DNA of 64,000 nt from Scilla litardierei. Lineage: Eukaryota; Streptophyta; Magnoliopsida; Asparagales; Asparagaceae. The notes beneath the pieces are model-generated. The model was given only the letters and a program-made list of their open reading frames with translations, did no database searches and had not been told where the DNA came from. This document shows, piece after piece, positions 1-11,026 of the stretch; the first letter of the stretch is position 1; each line of letters opens with the position of its first letter. A program made the position numbers and the translations under genes. The stretch covers positions 277,023,871 to 277,087,870 of the forward strand of contig CM061141.1 of the NCBI GenBank assembly GCA_030789695.1, in the 5' to 3' direction.

Positions 1-287
1 TCGATCCAAACATTTAGATCTAATCGTATGCACATAAAAGTTTAGATCTAGGGAATAAAAATTGCATGTAGATCCTACCCGCCGGATCTAGCAACGTTCG
101 GTGAAGGAAGCTCGTTCGCGTCGCGATTCGTCCGTTGGCAGAGGTTCAGTTCAGCTTTGAGCGTGCTAATAACGTGTTGTAAGCTTGGCGGCTACGAAAC
201 CCTGTAGCCCTGTATTTATAAAAGTATGGTTAAATAATGGGTGGATACCCAATACACTAATGGGCCTACAAAAGCCCGCTTATAACA
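1..287 (-). mobile_element. 5' end of a short-LTR retrotransposon, minus strand
   Basis: The reverse complement matches the sequence at 60552-60860. The LTR is 178-287 (110 bp, TG...CA, with a TATA-like box at 211-220 read on the minus strand), followed on the minus strand by a primer-binding site and untranslated leader down to position 1. The rest of the element lies outside the window. It is the opposite orientation of the copy at the right edge and has no matching target duplication with it, so the two are separate insertions. Confidence 0.75.
162..174 (-). other. Primer-binding site, tRNA-Ile anticodon-arm type
   Basis: The plus strand reads CGTGCTAATAACG three bases beyond the LTR end. 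From my knowledge of plant tRNA-Ile(AAU) this equals its anticodon stem-loop region, so the minus-strand RNA would pair with an internal part of that tRNA rather than its 3' end. The tRNA assignment is inference. Confidence 0.5.
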
Positions 288-1092
288 ATATTCAGTTTAA
301 ATAATAGTACTAGCTGACATGTGGCTCAAAAATCCTTGTAAGATGTAATACAAGTGTTTAACTGAAGATCAATAAGTTTGATTTATTTAAATTTTCAGAA
401 CTATGGCATCAAATTCAACAATAGGAAGCCCAGATTGCAAAAGTGCAGGGACCAAGGTATGTTTTCATATCAAAGCAACCTGCGCATGGCTCATGGTTTT
501 TTTTTATTCATCTGGCTCATATTTTGATTGACAGAAAAGTTGAGCTACATGGAATGGGGATTGAAAGGACATCCGACCCACAGCCCCTGCATAGCATGTT
601 GTTAAACCTTACATATTACAACTATTTCTAATGAGATTTCAGTATTTCAGTATCATGCTTGATCATATACGCCTTTAGATGTTCAGTTCTACTATATCAA
701 TTTGCATAAGTGGTCACGTGATGTACAAGTATTTGGAACAAGTAAAATGTTCATGCATGACCAATTACCGGGCATTTTAATAAACCGTTCGATAACAAAG
801 AAAAATCTACAAGAATGGAAGATTTTGCAAGTTTAATGACCAAGAATAACCCAACTATTGAGGGACAATCAAACTGTCATTAAAAATACTATGCAATGTT
901 AGAAGAGTAACACACTACTATAGTACAACCCAAAAATATGAAGAAATGGACCTTGAAAATCTTTGGCCAAAGCTCCCTAAAATCATGTTTACAGTGACTA
1001 TTATATTCTAATATTTCTGCTGACAAGTACAGTCTTGGCGTAAATTTGGAAGTTGAATTCCACCTGTTCTCAAGTGCAGTTTCAACATTCAG
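288..1092. other. AT-rich stretch, no gene recognised
   Basis: No convincing coding region. One exon-like segment at 399-456 has an acceptor-like TTTTCAG before it, an ATG at 403, 18 open codons, and a donor-like GTATGT after it, but no partner exon was found. It could be a fragment of a host gene or chance. Confidence 0.3.
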
Positions 1093-1697
1093 ATTGGAGG
1101 TCCGATATCATGGTTTCAGTATGTCTGTGTGCTAGATATTAAGCAAGACCTAAGAAACACACTTGATTGTGGTTAAACAAATTTTTCGTTACCTTAATCA
1201 AACACTAGATTATGGGTTACTTTACACTAAATCTAGCACAAATGAGCTAGTCTCATATAGTGATGTTGATTTTGCTGGATACAAATCCGACAGGAAAGGT
1301 ACTAGTGGAACTTGCCATTTTCTAGGAAATTCCCTCGTCTCTTGGTTTTCCAAGAAGCAAAACTCGGTATCATTGTCCACGACCGAAGCAGAATATATTG
1401 CCGCAAGTCTAGCATGTGCACAAGTACTTTGGATGAGACACACTCACAAAGACTATGGTATCAATTGTGATACTTTCCCTTTCATGGTTGATAGCCAAAG
1501 TGCTATTTGTCTCTCCAAAAATCGGTACACCACTCCAGTACCAAACATATAGATGTGAGCATCATTTCATTAATGATCATATAACTAAGAATGACATCAT
1601 CTTAGAGTACATCAAACCCCAAAAACAAATCGCCAACATCTTCACTAAACCTCTAAAAGAAGACTCATTTGTGAGGTTGCGTGGAGAATTAGGGATT
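1093..1697 (+). pseudogene. pol: RNase H end of Sirevirus pol (A-old)
   Basis: This is the C-terminal part of a Ty1/copia polyprotein: the RNase H domain that degrades the RNA strand during reverse transcription. Visible motifs are YSDVDFAG, STTEAEY and a third acidic residue near VDSQSAI, then the copia tail FTKPL. Homology to the copy at 18376-18960 begins abruptly at about 1093, so the 5' part is deleted. A stop lies near 1138, and a frameshift near 1520-1545 splits the domain. The last codons are cut by the A-young 5' LTR at 1698 and continue at 23305. Not functional. Confidence 0.85.
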
Positions 1698-2092
1698 TGT
1701 TGAGTATTGGACTTCTCTTTACTTGGTGTTAATGATGAGCAAACATAAATACTTGTGACTAATCCCCTCTTTACAGTTAATCCATTATCTAAGCATATCA
1801 TGAAGATCTATTAACAATGGATGACACTCCAAGATTAATGAAAGCATCAAAAGTGGATTGGATGATTAAAGATGGTGATTGAAGCTTCTAGAAGACTTCA
1901 AGCTCATACTTTGGATTGAAGAGAGACTTCTACAAAAATGTAGTTCTTTTATTCTCTTCTAGTATGTAGCTTAGAAGTAGAACTATGTTGGAGCACACAC
2001 ACACATCTTCATTTCTGTCCTAGGAAATCATTAGATCACATTTCCTTAAACTCCAATTCATTTTACTCAAGCATGTGCATGTTGTGTTTCAA

Positions 2093-2868
2093 CAGGCAAC
2101 TACTGAACATTTTACAGTCGCATATCTCAAAACAGTCGCATGTGATTTATTCTACAGTCGCTTGTTATGCATTTACTTAATCTGTTGATTTTTGGGCTTT
2201 CTAAGCTTTAACTCCTTCAGGCGACTGATGTACATTTTACAGGCGCCTGTCCAAGCTACAGTCGCATGTGATTTGTTAATCAGTTGCCTGTCTATCTCCA
2301 GCCCAAAGATCATTTTCATTTCATCTGACCAGTCGACTGACGTTGTATATACAGTCGCCTGTCCAAGGTACAGTCGACTGACAATGCTTCAACAGTCGCA
2401 TGTCCATGATTCCTCTACAGAATATACTCTCTGGAATGATTAACATTTTAGTGCCAGTCGACTGATGTTGTATTTACAGTCGCCTGGCCAATGGCACAAT
2501 CGACTGTCAATGCTTCAACAGTCGTCTGTCTTTGAACTCTCTGCGGACTCTGCTCTTTGGAAAATTTCAGGTTTTGTGACAGTCGACTGATGTTGGTTTC
2601 ACAATCGCCTGCCCATGGCACAGGCGCCTGTGTGTTCCACATCATTCGCTTGTCCTGTCATACCAATACTTTCTGAGATTTTCTCTGCTTATCCATATTG
2701 CGGCCAGTCGCCTGTAGAAGGAATTACAGTCGCATGTTGGTTTTACAGGCGCATGTCTTCTCTTCATCAGTCGACTGTCCACGTGGTAAGTTATCGTTTG
2801 AATTCTCACAACCCTCTGACACAGTGCAGCAGTCGACTGTGTTTTTTTCAACAGTCGACTGTCGACTG
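2093..2868. promoter_or_regulatory. Seven phased clusters of palindromic decamers in LTR U3
   Basis: Sites of the form CAGTCGACTG, CAGGCGCCTG and half-site mixes (CAGTCGCCTG, CAGTCGCATG) start at 2093, 2115, 2133, 2154; 2218, 2240, 2259, 2281; 2330, 2352, 2371, 2393; 2455, 2477, 2497, 2519; 2580, 2602, 2621, 2643; 2705, 2727, 2746, 2768; 2830, 2852. Within a cluster the steps are close to 22-19-22 bp. Clusters start every 125 bp (one step is 112). Sequence between sites is only weakly similar from cluster to cluster. The array ends about 80 bp upstream of the TATA box. An enhancer role is inferred. Confidence 0.85.
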
Positions 2869-2947
2869 TGTAAATTCTATTCATTGGATTTTTCTCCACG
2901 GATTTCAAAGGGGTTTTTGGAGATTTTGTTTGAGGGTTTTGGGGAAC

Positions 2948-2955
2948 CTATAAAG
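2948..2955 (+). promoter_or_regulatory. TATA box of A-young 5' LTR
   Basis: CTATAAAG lies downstream of the palindrome array and is repeated at the same place in the 3' LTR (about 22623). It fits the U3 promoter of the element. Confidence 0.6.
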
Positions 2956-3642
2956 AGGTCTTCTACTGTTCCATTGAGAGGTTACTCAAGTTACTCATCT
3001 TCTATTGAAAATCCTAAGCTTTCATCTTCAAGCTTGTCAAGCTCTCAAATCCAAAAGCCCTATAATTCCAATCTTTTCATCTCTTGCTCTCCAACCTAGA
3101 ATTCAAGTGTTATCTTCTATGCAATTGGTGGTGACAAGAGAAAGGGCTTTTCTCTCATTCAAAGAATACATCAACACACAATACACTTGCTTCTTTAAGT
3201 TCTACTTCAAGGCATAGGTGATTGTAAGTGTTGCAATTTCAATATTTCATATATTTCGTTGTTAGATTAACTCTCGGTTTGTGAGAGTGATTTGCTTGCT
3301 CCCAAGTTGTGGGAGTCAAGGACATTGAGTGTATTTCGATTTCACTTATAGGTTTGCTACAAGTGTGTTTAAAGGAAACCTCAAGTTAGGGTTCTAACTT
3401 GAGTATCCGGTGGTATCCGGGTGGAAGGGACGTATGATTACCGGGAACAAGTCGGGAGTTGACTTGGGTAATCCGAACCCTTGAATCATCCTTATGTTAG
3501 CATTGTTTCAATTTAGGGTTTATTTACTTTCCGCGTTTATTGTTGGTTAGGAATTTAATTTGATGTAACTATCGTTTTAAATTGCATAATCACTATTCAA
3601 CCACCCTTCTAGTATTTCCCTCTTAGCCAGGGACCTTATAAT

Positions 3643-3654
3643 TGGTATTAGAGC
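3643..3654 (+). other. Primer-binding site (tRNA-iMet type)
   Basis: TGGTATTAGAGC follows the 5' LTR by two bases. It differs by one base from TGGTATCAGAGC, the complement of the 3' end of initiator tRNA-Met, used by most copia elements. Confidence 0.8.
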
Positions 3655-3668
3655 GCTGGTTTATAGCT

Positions 3669-5709
3669 ATGGCATCCAACAACAACAACATTCCTCCACC
3701 GACTTCGTACAACAATCATGATCGTGATGGTGCGTCTACCGTCTTTGAAGGACAATCAACGGTTCGTCCTCCGCGTTTCAATGGCATGAATTTCCGCTAT
3801 TGGAAAAGCATGATGGAGACGTTTCTTAGGATTGCTTCTCTTTGGATAACCCTTCACAAGGAATACGTTGAACCCTTCGAAGAGGAATGGACCTCCTTGA
3901 GAAGTCCGTTGAAATGAACAACGCCAAGGCAATGAACGCTCTTCATTGTGCTTTGGATCCGGATGAGTTCAACAAGATATGCACAGGTAAGAGTACATAT
4001 CAAATTTGGAACCATCTCGTCGTTACCCACGAGGAAACGAATAAGGTAAAGTTGTCTAAGTTATATATTGCCATACAAAACTTCGATATGTTTCATATGC
4101 AGGATAATGAGAGCATTACAAAGATGTAAAGTCGTTTCACCGACATCACCAATGAACTTGAAGCACTTGGAAAATTATACACCCAAGAAGAGAAGGTAAG
4201 GAAGATAATCATGGGAATGACCTCAAAATGGAAAAGAAGAGCAATTGTCATTGATGAGGTCAACGACATGAAGAACTACATCGTGGTAAATCTTATCGGT
4301 ACTCTCATGTCTTATGAAGTAAGAAGGGAGAACCAATTGAAGATTAGAGCAATGATGAATCCATCGGAGGCCAAGAAGAAGGCGTTAGGATTCAAGGCTA
4401 CTTCTTCATCCTCCGATAGTGAAGAATCAGAGAATGAAATAAACTTGGAAGAACTGGCGCAAATGGTAAAGAAGTTCCAACGCTTCTTTCGCAAAGGTAA
4501 ATTTCCTTCCAAGAATAAATTTGATTCCACTAATAATACCTCATCTCTTTGTTTTAAGTGTAACAAGCCAGGGCACATCAAGAAGGTTGCCCGATGCTTC
4601 GAAATAAAGAAAAGTGGAAAGCTCCAAAGATCCACAAATCTGACAAAAACAAGAAGGAAAGAAGAAAGGACTTGTTGAGACGTTCGATGATTCAAGTGGA
4701 GATTCCTCAAGTGAATCCGATGATGAAAAGGGTGAGAGTGCCCATATGTGTTTCATGGCCCGAGAAGACCCACTCTCCGATGAGAGTGATAGCGACATCG
4801 ATGAACCCGAGGTAACAATAGATGAACTGTGTATTGCTAACGAAGAATTATTTTCTAAGTATCAATCTCTTACGCTTAGATATACTTGTTTAAAGAAATC
4901 AAATGTTAGCAAGTCATCCATGCCATGCATTATCAACAATGACACCATTGTTGATACACTTACACTTGAGAAAGCCACTTTGGTTTCTCAAAATGACATC
5001 TTGAGAAATGTGGTGAAGTGCCTCAAATCTCAACTATATCAAACTTATCCTAAGGATAGTAGTGAAATAGCTTCACAAAACACACAATTGGGTATTGAAA
5101 ATGATTCTCTTAAAACCCAAGTGCACGAGCTCAAAACACGTGTGGCCACCTAGGATACCAATATTTCTTCTCTTAAGAAGAAATATGAGCTCATGTCCTC
5201 CCAAGTTAAGAGATTTAACAAAGGGAAAGGGAAATTGGATGAATTGCTTGCGAACCAATTTCTGGCCACACATCGTGTTGGTCTTGGTTATGTGGAAGCA
5301 AATACATCCAAATCTTGCACCTCCTATAATGGTGTTACTATAGATTTTGTGAGGCCATCCTCCGGTGCATCCACAAGTGGTGTCAAAAACACTATTGGTA
5401 GCAAACCTAGCAAGAAGGCCACTACTTCACAATCTCGTCATTTTGGCAAGAAACCCACTAAGGGTAGAAACCAAAAGAGAGGTCATGTATTTATGTACAC
5501 TAACTCTCATCCACGTAGGAAATCTCCTACTTCACATGTGGACACAAATGACACATTTTATGATCCACACCCACAGACACGTGTAAACCCACACATGAGA
5601 AATACTCATGCACATGCCCCTATACATTCACATGCTCATACGCATGATTCTTCCATGTATGCTCATCCACCTCATGTTTTGCATGTTCCATATGTTGCAT
5701 ATAACATGC
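3669..5709 (+). pseudogene. gag: gag of A-young, 5' part, broken
   Basis: Gag forms the particle shell and binds the RNA. The ATG at 3669 follows the primer site. An N-terminal segment (FNGMNFRYWKSMM) and the following helix-rich part match the UBN2/DUF4219 capsid type. A zinc knuckle near 4550 begins CFKCNKPGHIKK, but the final Cys is displaced by extra residues, so it is probably broken. Next come an acidic segment after MCFMARED, a coiled-coil-like stretch (about 4820-5200), the motif RFNKGKGKLDELL...GLGY typical of Sirevirus gag, and a histidine-rich tail (5570-5700). Frameshifts or stops occur near 3890, 4127, 4600-4750 and 5151. The B-plus insertion interrupts it at 5710; it resumes at 15575. 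Confidence 0.85.
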
Positions 5710-7456
5710 TGATGGGAAATCGAATCCCACCCCTAAGTGGTTTTGATGATGAGCACACAAAATGATAATATTGTACTAATTACACTATTACTCAAGTGTG
5801 CAGGTTGTGCGAACAATAAGCTTTCGCGCATACTTCGAATAAGCTCAGCTACACTCAAAAGACGAAGACGAATTTGCTAGCTCCACGTCAAGCACAAATA
5901 TAGCTCAATGATGAAGCCCATGCAAGTTCTCAAGCTTAATGAATAAGAAGCTCAAATTCAAGAGAAGAGCGCATTCAGTTCTATCATCTGATCAGCTTCT
6001 TGAAGACTCGTCTTAGTCTAAGTATGTGAGTTTTGTTTCTTAGGAACGATATTAAAGCCAAAGTAAAATATTGCACACACACAATTGATTTCAAAACAAA
6101 ATGTTTTTAAATTTTTTCAAATCTTTTAAAAACTCTTGAGAGGATTTGCTAGCTATTCTATATCTTAGTCGTCAACCTCTATTCACCCTGGAGTTGATTA
6201 CATCTTTACTAGCTGAGTTTCAGTGAAAACTGCTCTGGAAGTCAAGTACCAGAGGAGGGAGTTGACTACCAGATGAAAGCAGAATTTCTACTGAAATTCT
6301 CTGGGAGTCAACTACCACCATTAGGGAGTCGACTACCAACTGTCGTTTTTTTCCACGTTTTTGACTTCCTGATTTCACTCTTCATTCCTTGATTTATGGA
6401 TCAAAAGTCAAATGTTTTGAATTTCAAATTCATATCTGAAACTCTATAAATAGACCCCTTTGAGATCATTTTTCTCCACACCTAATCTCTCTATTCTCTA
6501 TTGAGCTAAACTCTATTCTAAAGATCCCTCGTCGTTCTATTGCTCTCAACGCTAATAGCCAGTTCTGTTTTTAAATTCTGATCTCTATTCTTATTCTGAA
6601 GTTATTCCTTTTTTGAGATCTATATATTTGATTTGGCTATTTTTAAATTTTTTTTAAATCCTTGTTCTTCAATTTTCATTTCTTGAAAGGATTTTGAAAA
6701 GCTATAGATCTAAGATCAAAACGAATAAACTCATATTCTTTTTGTGATCTAAAAGATCTATTTAAATTCTTTTAGCCACGTAACATTATATTTACTTTGC
6801 CTATAGAATTTTTGGTTGTAATCCAATCTCCACTAATTATTGCGGTGAGTTGGAAACTTTGTTTTATTTGTGGATTCCCTTGGTTGTAAAAGACGGGAAA
6901 ATCCTAGACAAGTCTAGGTGGTTGGAAATCCTGATCAAGGCTAGGTCGTTGGAAAATCCTACCAAGTGAAGTTAGGTAATTGTATTGCTAAGGCAATAGT
7001 GGATTAAATCTTGTACCGGACTGGTCGAGGACTGGACGTACCCAAGTCGTGGGTAACCAGGAAAACATCGCTTGTCTCTGCGTTTGTCTTTTTCTGTGGT
7101 TGTTTATCTTTGTTGTACAAGTATTTTATTTCATTTGCTAATATTTGTATCTTTGTAATTTATTCTTTATAATTGCACAGTTTACTTGTTGAAAATCCGT
7201 TGTGTAAACGATCTCTGTGAAAAAGATCTATCTTTGTAAAGATCTCTTGTAATCTTATTTGATTGTAATTCATTTTCTTATTATTTGTTAAGATTACATT
7301 GTTGATTAAGAACCAAACGTAGATCACTCTACTTGGTTTCTTAGGCAACATTAGAAGGGTTTTATTTTTGCTTATTAACGAATCGAAAAAGTTTACTATT
7401 TGTACAACACTATTCAACCCCCTTCTAGTGTTGTTTGCCATCCACAGGATCCAACA
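5710..7456 (+). repeat. 5' LTR of B-plus
   Basis: Starts TGATGGGAAATCG and ends GGATCCAACA before the primer site. Matches 11998-15574 and, on the other strand, 26001-47443 and 49542-51366. U3 has palindrome pairs (6237-6338) and a TATA box CTATAAATA at about 6444. The segment from 7015 (accggactggtc...cccaagtcgtggg) resembles conserved Sirevirus LTR sequence known to me. Confidence 0.93.
6237..6338. promoter_or_regulatory. Paired GGTAGTCGACTACC-type palindromes in B LTR
   Basis: Four degenerate copies of GGGAGTCGACTACC lie at 6237, 6257, 6303 and 6324 (steps 20, 46, 21). The sister LTR has them at 12530, 12550, 12596 and 12617 (20, 46, 21), with better palindromes. The minus-strand B LTR at 50738, 50759, 50803 and 50824 has steps 21, 44, 21. 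They precede the TATA box by about 105 bp. A regulatory role is inferred. Confidence 0.65.
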
Positions 7457-7458
7457 CT

Positions 7459-7470
7459 TGGTATCAGAGC
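7459..7470 (+). other. Primer-binding site (tRNA-iMet type)
   Basis: TGGTATCAGAGC, two bases after the B-plus 5' LTR; exact complement of the initiator tRNA-Met 3' end. Confidence 0.9.
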
Positions 7471-7483
7471 AATATCAAAGGCG

Positions 7484-8503
7484 ATGGCATCAACAACGTT
7501 CTTTCCTCCCGAGTATAGTGTTCATAAACCACCAATCTTAGACGAAAACTTCTATTTTCAATGACGAAGAAGAATGGAGATCTTTCTGGAGGCACAAGAT
7601 CTAAAGTACACGAGATTTCTTAGAGAACCATATGAGATTCCAACCAAGCTGCAAACTCAATGGAACCGAATCAAGAAGAAGCATACTTCAGAAACATAAA
7701 GGTAATACATCTAATTTATACTGGTTTAACTGAGAAGATGTTAGATCTTGTAGAAGAGGCAGATAATGCACACCAAATCCTCAACATATTGGGCGAAAGA
7801 TTCGGATCTAATTCAAATTTGATTCAAACATCCATGGAGATAATCAAATCCAATGATGAAAAGTTTGAAAAAGAAATATGCATGATGGCACGTTAAGACG
7901 ACAAAAATGAGGTTAGTGATTCTAGTTCCGATGAGGAAAATGATTTTGACTAGTGCGCATGAAAATCTCTATAGAGAATATGAAAGATTGACAAGGAAAC
8001 ACAAAACCTTGGACAAAAAGCATAAAACTTTACATAAGGAACATGATAATCTCAAGAATAAATTTGACTCTCTTGCTAATGAATATAAGTCTATAAAACA
8101 TTGTTGTAATGTTCACAAGGAGTTGGAAATCAAGTATGATAAATTAGTTTGTGATCGTGATACTTGGAAAACTGAACATGTTTTATATATCTCTACTTTA
8201 AGTGATAAGTTCAATATTCTCACAAATGATATAGTTTCAAGTAAGCTCAAACATGAAGAACTTGTTCTACGACTTGAAAAGGTTAAGAACAAACCAAATG
8301 TGAAAGCTACTTTATCGTGTACACATGCATTCACTTCATATGATAAATCTGTTCAAAATACTATGCACAAGGATGTGAAACAATATGCTTCTGTTTATGG
8401 CAAAAATGCTAAGCACAATGTTCATTATGATACCCCTCATCACAATGTTTCTCGTCACAATTATGTCACACATAATGCTCATCATATACATGTCTCAAAT
8501 TGA
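7484..8503 (+). pseudogene. gag: gag of B-plus, broken
   Basis: ATG at 7484 (MASTTFFPPEYS...), stop within about 25 codons, then open segments 7660-7896 (capsid-type: helix-rich, ending CMMAR) and 7907-8503. The last has a lysine-rich coiled-coil-like start (YEREYERLTRKHKTL-like heptads), then a histidine-rich tail (HNVHYDTPHHN...). The zinc-knuckle region expected before the CMMAR motif is absent, so an internal deletion has occurred between capsid and coiled coil. Compared with A-young it lacks the GLGY motif too. Structural protein remnant. Confidence 0.75.
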
Positions 8504-8793
8504 TTCGCCAGAAATAATACTGTTTGGGTGCCAAGATATTTGAGTAATCATGAAAAAGAACATTTATATTTCCAACATGTTAAATAGTATGCATAGGAAA
8601 TCAAATCCAAATCGAATTTGGGTTTCCAATAAATGATTCTTACATATCTGCATCTATTAGGCTATCCGTGTGCTTTATGTATATCTCTTTGATACCCAAT
8701 AATTAGATTATATAAATAGATAAAAATTATGTCTAACAAGTCGGACCCAATTATAAGTGGGTACCAAATACGCTCAATTATTTTCTTTCAAGA

Positions 8794-10357
8794 CATGTGG
8801 ATAATGGATAGCGGATGCTCCGCACACATGACATGGAACGCAAAATTGCTTAGCGCTTTAAAAATGTACGATTGAGGAACCGTAACCTTTGGCAACAATA
8901 AGAAGGTAAAATTACTAGCGTAGGTGACATCGGCGACCCTTCGAAGCTACTCATCAAAGATGGCAGATTGGTAAGCGTGCTAAAGCACAATTTGTTAAGC
9001 ATAAGCCAATTATGCGATAAAGGTTTGAAAGTTATTTTTACTCTTGATGCTTGCTTAGTTTATGATGAAGATATGAAAACTATTCTTGCTAAAGGTAAGC
9101 GAGTAGAAAATATTTATGTACTTAGATTAAATGATTACGATTCAAATGTTTGCTTGATTGTTTCAACAAATGACCCGTCGCTATGGCATAGACGTTTTGG
9201 TCATATAAATATAAAAAACGTGAGTAAGATATCTAAGAAAGAGTTGGTGCTTGGACTTCCAAAATTGAATTTTAAATTAGATAAAATGTGTGACTTATGT
9301 CAATTTGGCAAAATGCATAAAAGTACATTTAAGAGTATTGGAGCTCTTAGTTCGAATAGGCCACTTGAACTACTCCATATGGACTTGTATGCCCGACTAG
9401 AACTCCATCTCTTTATGACTCTATATACGTATTTGTCATAGTTGATGATTTCACACGATACACGTGGGTATTATTCTTAGTTCATAAGAATCATGCCTTT
9501 CGTGATTTAAAACATTTTTTAAAAGAATTAAACGATTATACTCTTTGAAAGTTGTTTCTTTAAGAAGTGATCATGGCGGTGAATTTAAAAATGAACATTT
9601 CAAAAGATTTTGTGAAAAACGAGGCATCTCTTATACTTTTGCTTTTCCTAGAGCTGCTCCTCAAAATGGGGTAGTTGAAAGGAAAAATAGAACACTCCAA
9701 GAGAGTGCACGAACAATGTTGTGTGAAAGTAATCTTCCAAAATATTTTTGGGCGGAAGCTGTAGCAACCGCATGCTATATTCAAAACAAAGTTTTAATAA
9801 GAAAACCTTTTGAAAAAACTCCTTATGAATTATTGCTCCAACGAATTCCGAAAGTATCTTATTTCAAAGTTTTTGGTTGTAAATGCTATATTCTAGACAC
9901 CAAAGACAACCTAGATAAATTTGACTCCAAAGCGGATGAAGGCATATTTATCGGTTACTCTTTGCATAGTAAAGCATATAGAATCTACAACAAAAATACC
10001 AAAACCATTGTTGAAACTATGCATGTAACATTTGATGAATCCCTCTCCGATAATGCTCGCATTAATATTGATGATGATAGTGTACATATTACTAATGTTG
10101 CACATATTTCTGATATCGACACTTCAAATTATTTACCGAAATCTTTTCTTGAAGTTACACATCACCCACATACACAAGTTATAGTTGATATTGATACATG
10201 TGTTAGAACTAGATCACAAATAGAACACATGTCACATGTTACTTTTGTTTCTAACATTGAGCCCAAAAAGGTAGATGAGGCTTTTGCAGATGAAACATGG
10301 ATTGAAGCCATGCAAGAAGAACTTTACAATTTGAGAGAAATCAGGTATGGGAGTTAG
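8794..10357 (+). pseudogene. pol: Protease and integrase region of B-plus pol, broken
   Basis: The aspartic protease active site DSGCSAHMT is visible at about 8808, followed by stops (near 8874, 8920). From 8968 to 9441 is the GAG-pre-integrase segment with the zinc-binding H-H-C-C pattern (HRRFGHIN, then CDLCQFGK). A frameshift near 9400 removes the first catalytic Asp context (HMDLYARLE...). From 9545 to 10357 is the core with SDHGGEF (second Asp) and NGVVERKNRT (Glu), then the C-terminal segment. The protein would cut the polyprotein and insert the cDNA. Not functional. Confidence 0.88.
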
Positions 10358-10881
10358 TTCCCAGACCAGAAGATCGTCCAGTTATCGGCACAAAATGGGT
10401 GTACCGAAACAAACTAGACGAAGATGGAAACGTTAGTGGCACAGTGATATTCACAAGAAGAAGCTATTGATTTCGATGAAACTTTCGCTCCTGTTGCTAG
10501 ACTAGAATCCATTAGGATGTTACTTGCATTCGCATCATACAAAAATTTTAAATTGTACCAAATGGATGTAAAAGTGCATTCTTAAATGGTTATATAAATG
10601 AGGAAGTCTATGTTGAACAACCTCCTGGCTTTGGACATGATAAGAAAATTGAACATGTGTATAAGCTAAATAAAGCATTATATGGCCTAAAACAAGATCC
10701 AAGAGCTTGGTATGAAAGATTGAGAAAATTCTTAATCGACTCAGGATATAATGTTGGAAAAATAGATACTACATTATTTGTTAAGAAAATTCAAGATGAT
10801 ATCATTCTTATTCATATTTATGTAGACGATATTATTTTGGATCTACTAACGAAGATCTTTGTCGAGAGTTTACTAAGTTAA
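10358..10881 (+). pseudogene. pol: Reverse transcriptase of B-plus, frameshifted
   Basis: The reading starts with WELVP...GTKWVYRNK, loses frame at about 10440-10580, and is open from 10657 with KALYGLKQDPRAWYERL and the catalytic YVDDII. It loses frame again near 10840, and recognisable RT sequence continues (FEMSHMGELTYF) to about 11020. All copia RT blocks are present but in three frames. Confidence 0.85.
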
Positions 10882-11026
10882 TGCAGGAAGAATTCGAAAT
10901 GAGCCATATGGGCGAGCTTACATACTTTCTCAGACTACAAATAAACAAGCAAAAGAAGGAACCTTCATTCATCAAACGAAGTATGCCGAAGACTTAATCA
11001 AAAGGTTCGGGATGTAGACTGCATCA

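Larger units (their letters stand above)
1698..3640 (+). repeat. 5' LTR of A-young
   Basis: Starts TGTTGAGTATTGG after the target duplication and ends CCTTATA (CCTTACA in the other copies) just before the primer site. It shares its whole length with 21372-23304 and, more distantly, with 53804-58467. U3 contains the phased palindrome array at 2093-2868 and a TATA box at 2948. Confidence 0.92.

Noticed and set aside
2093..2868. CRISPR-like array
   Set aside because: Repeats are 10 bp with variable half-sites, spacing alternates 22/19/22, the sequence is an LTR duplicated at both element ends, and the genome is a plant.
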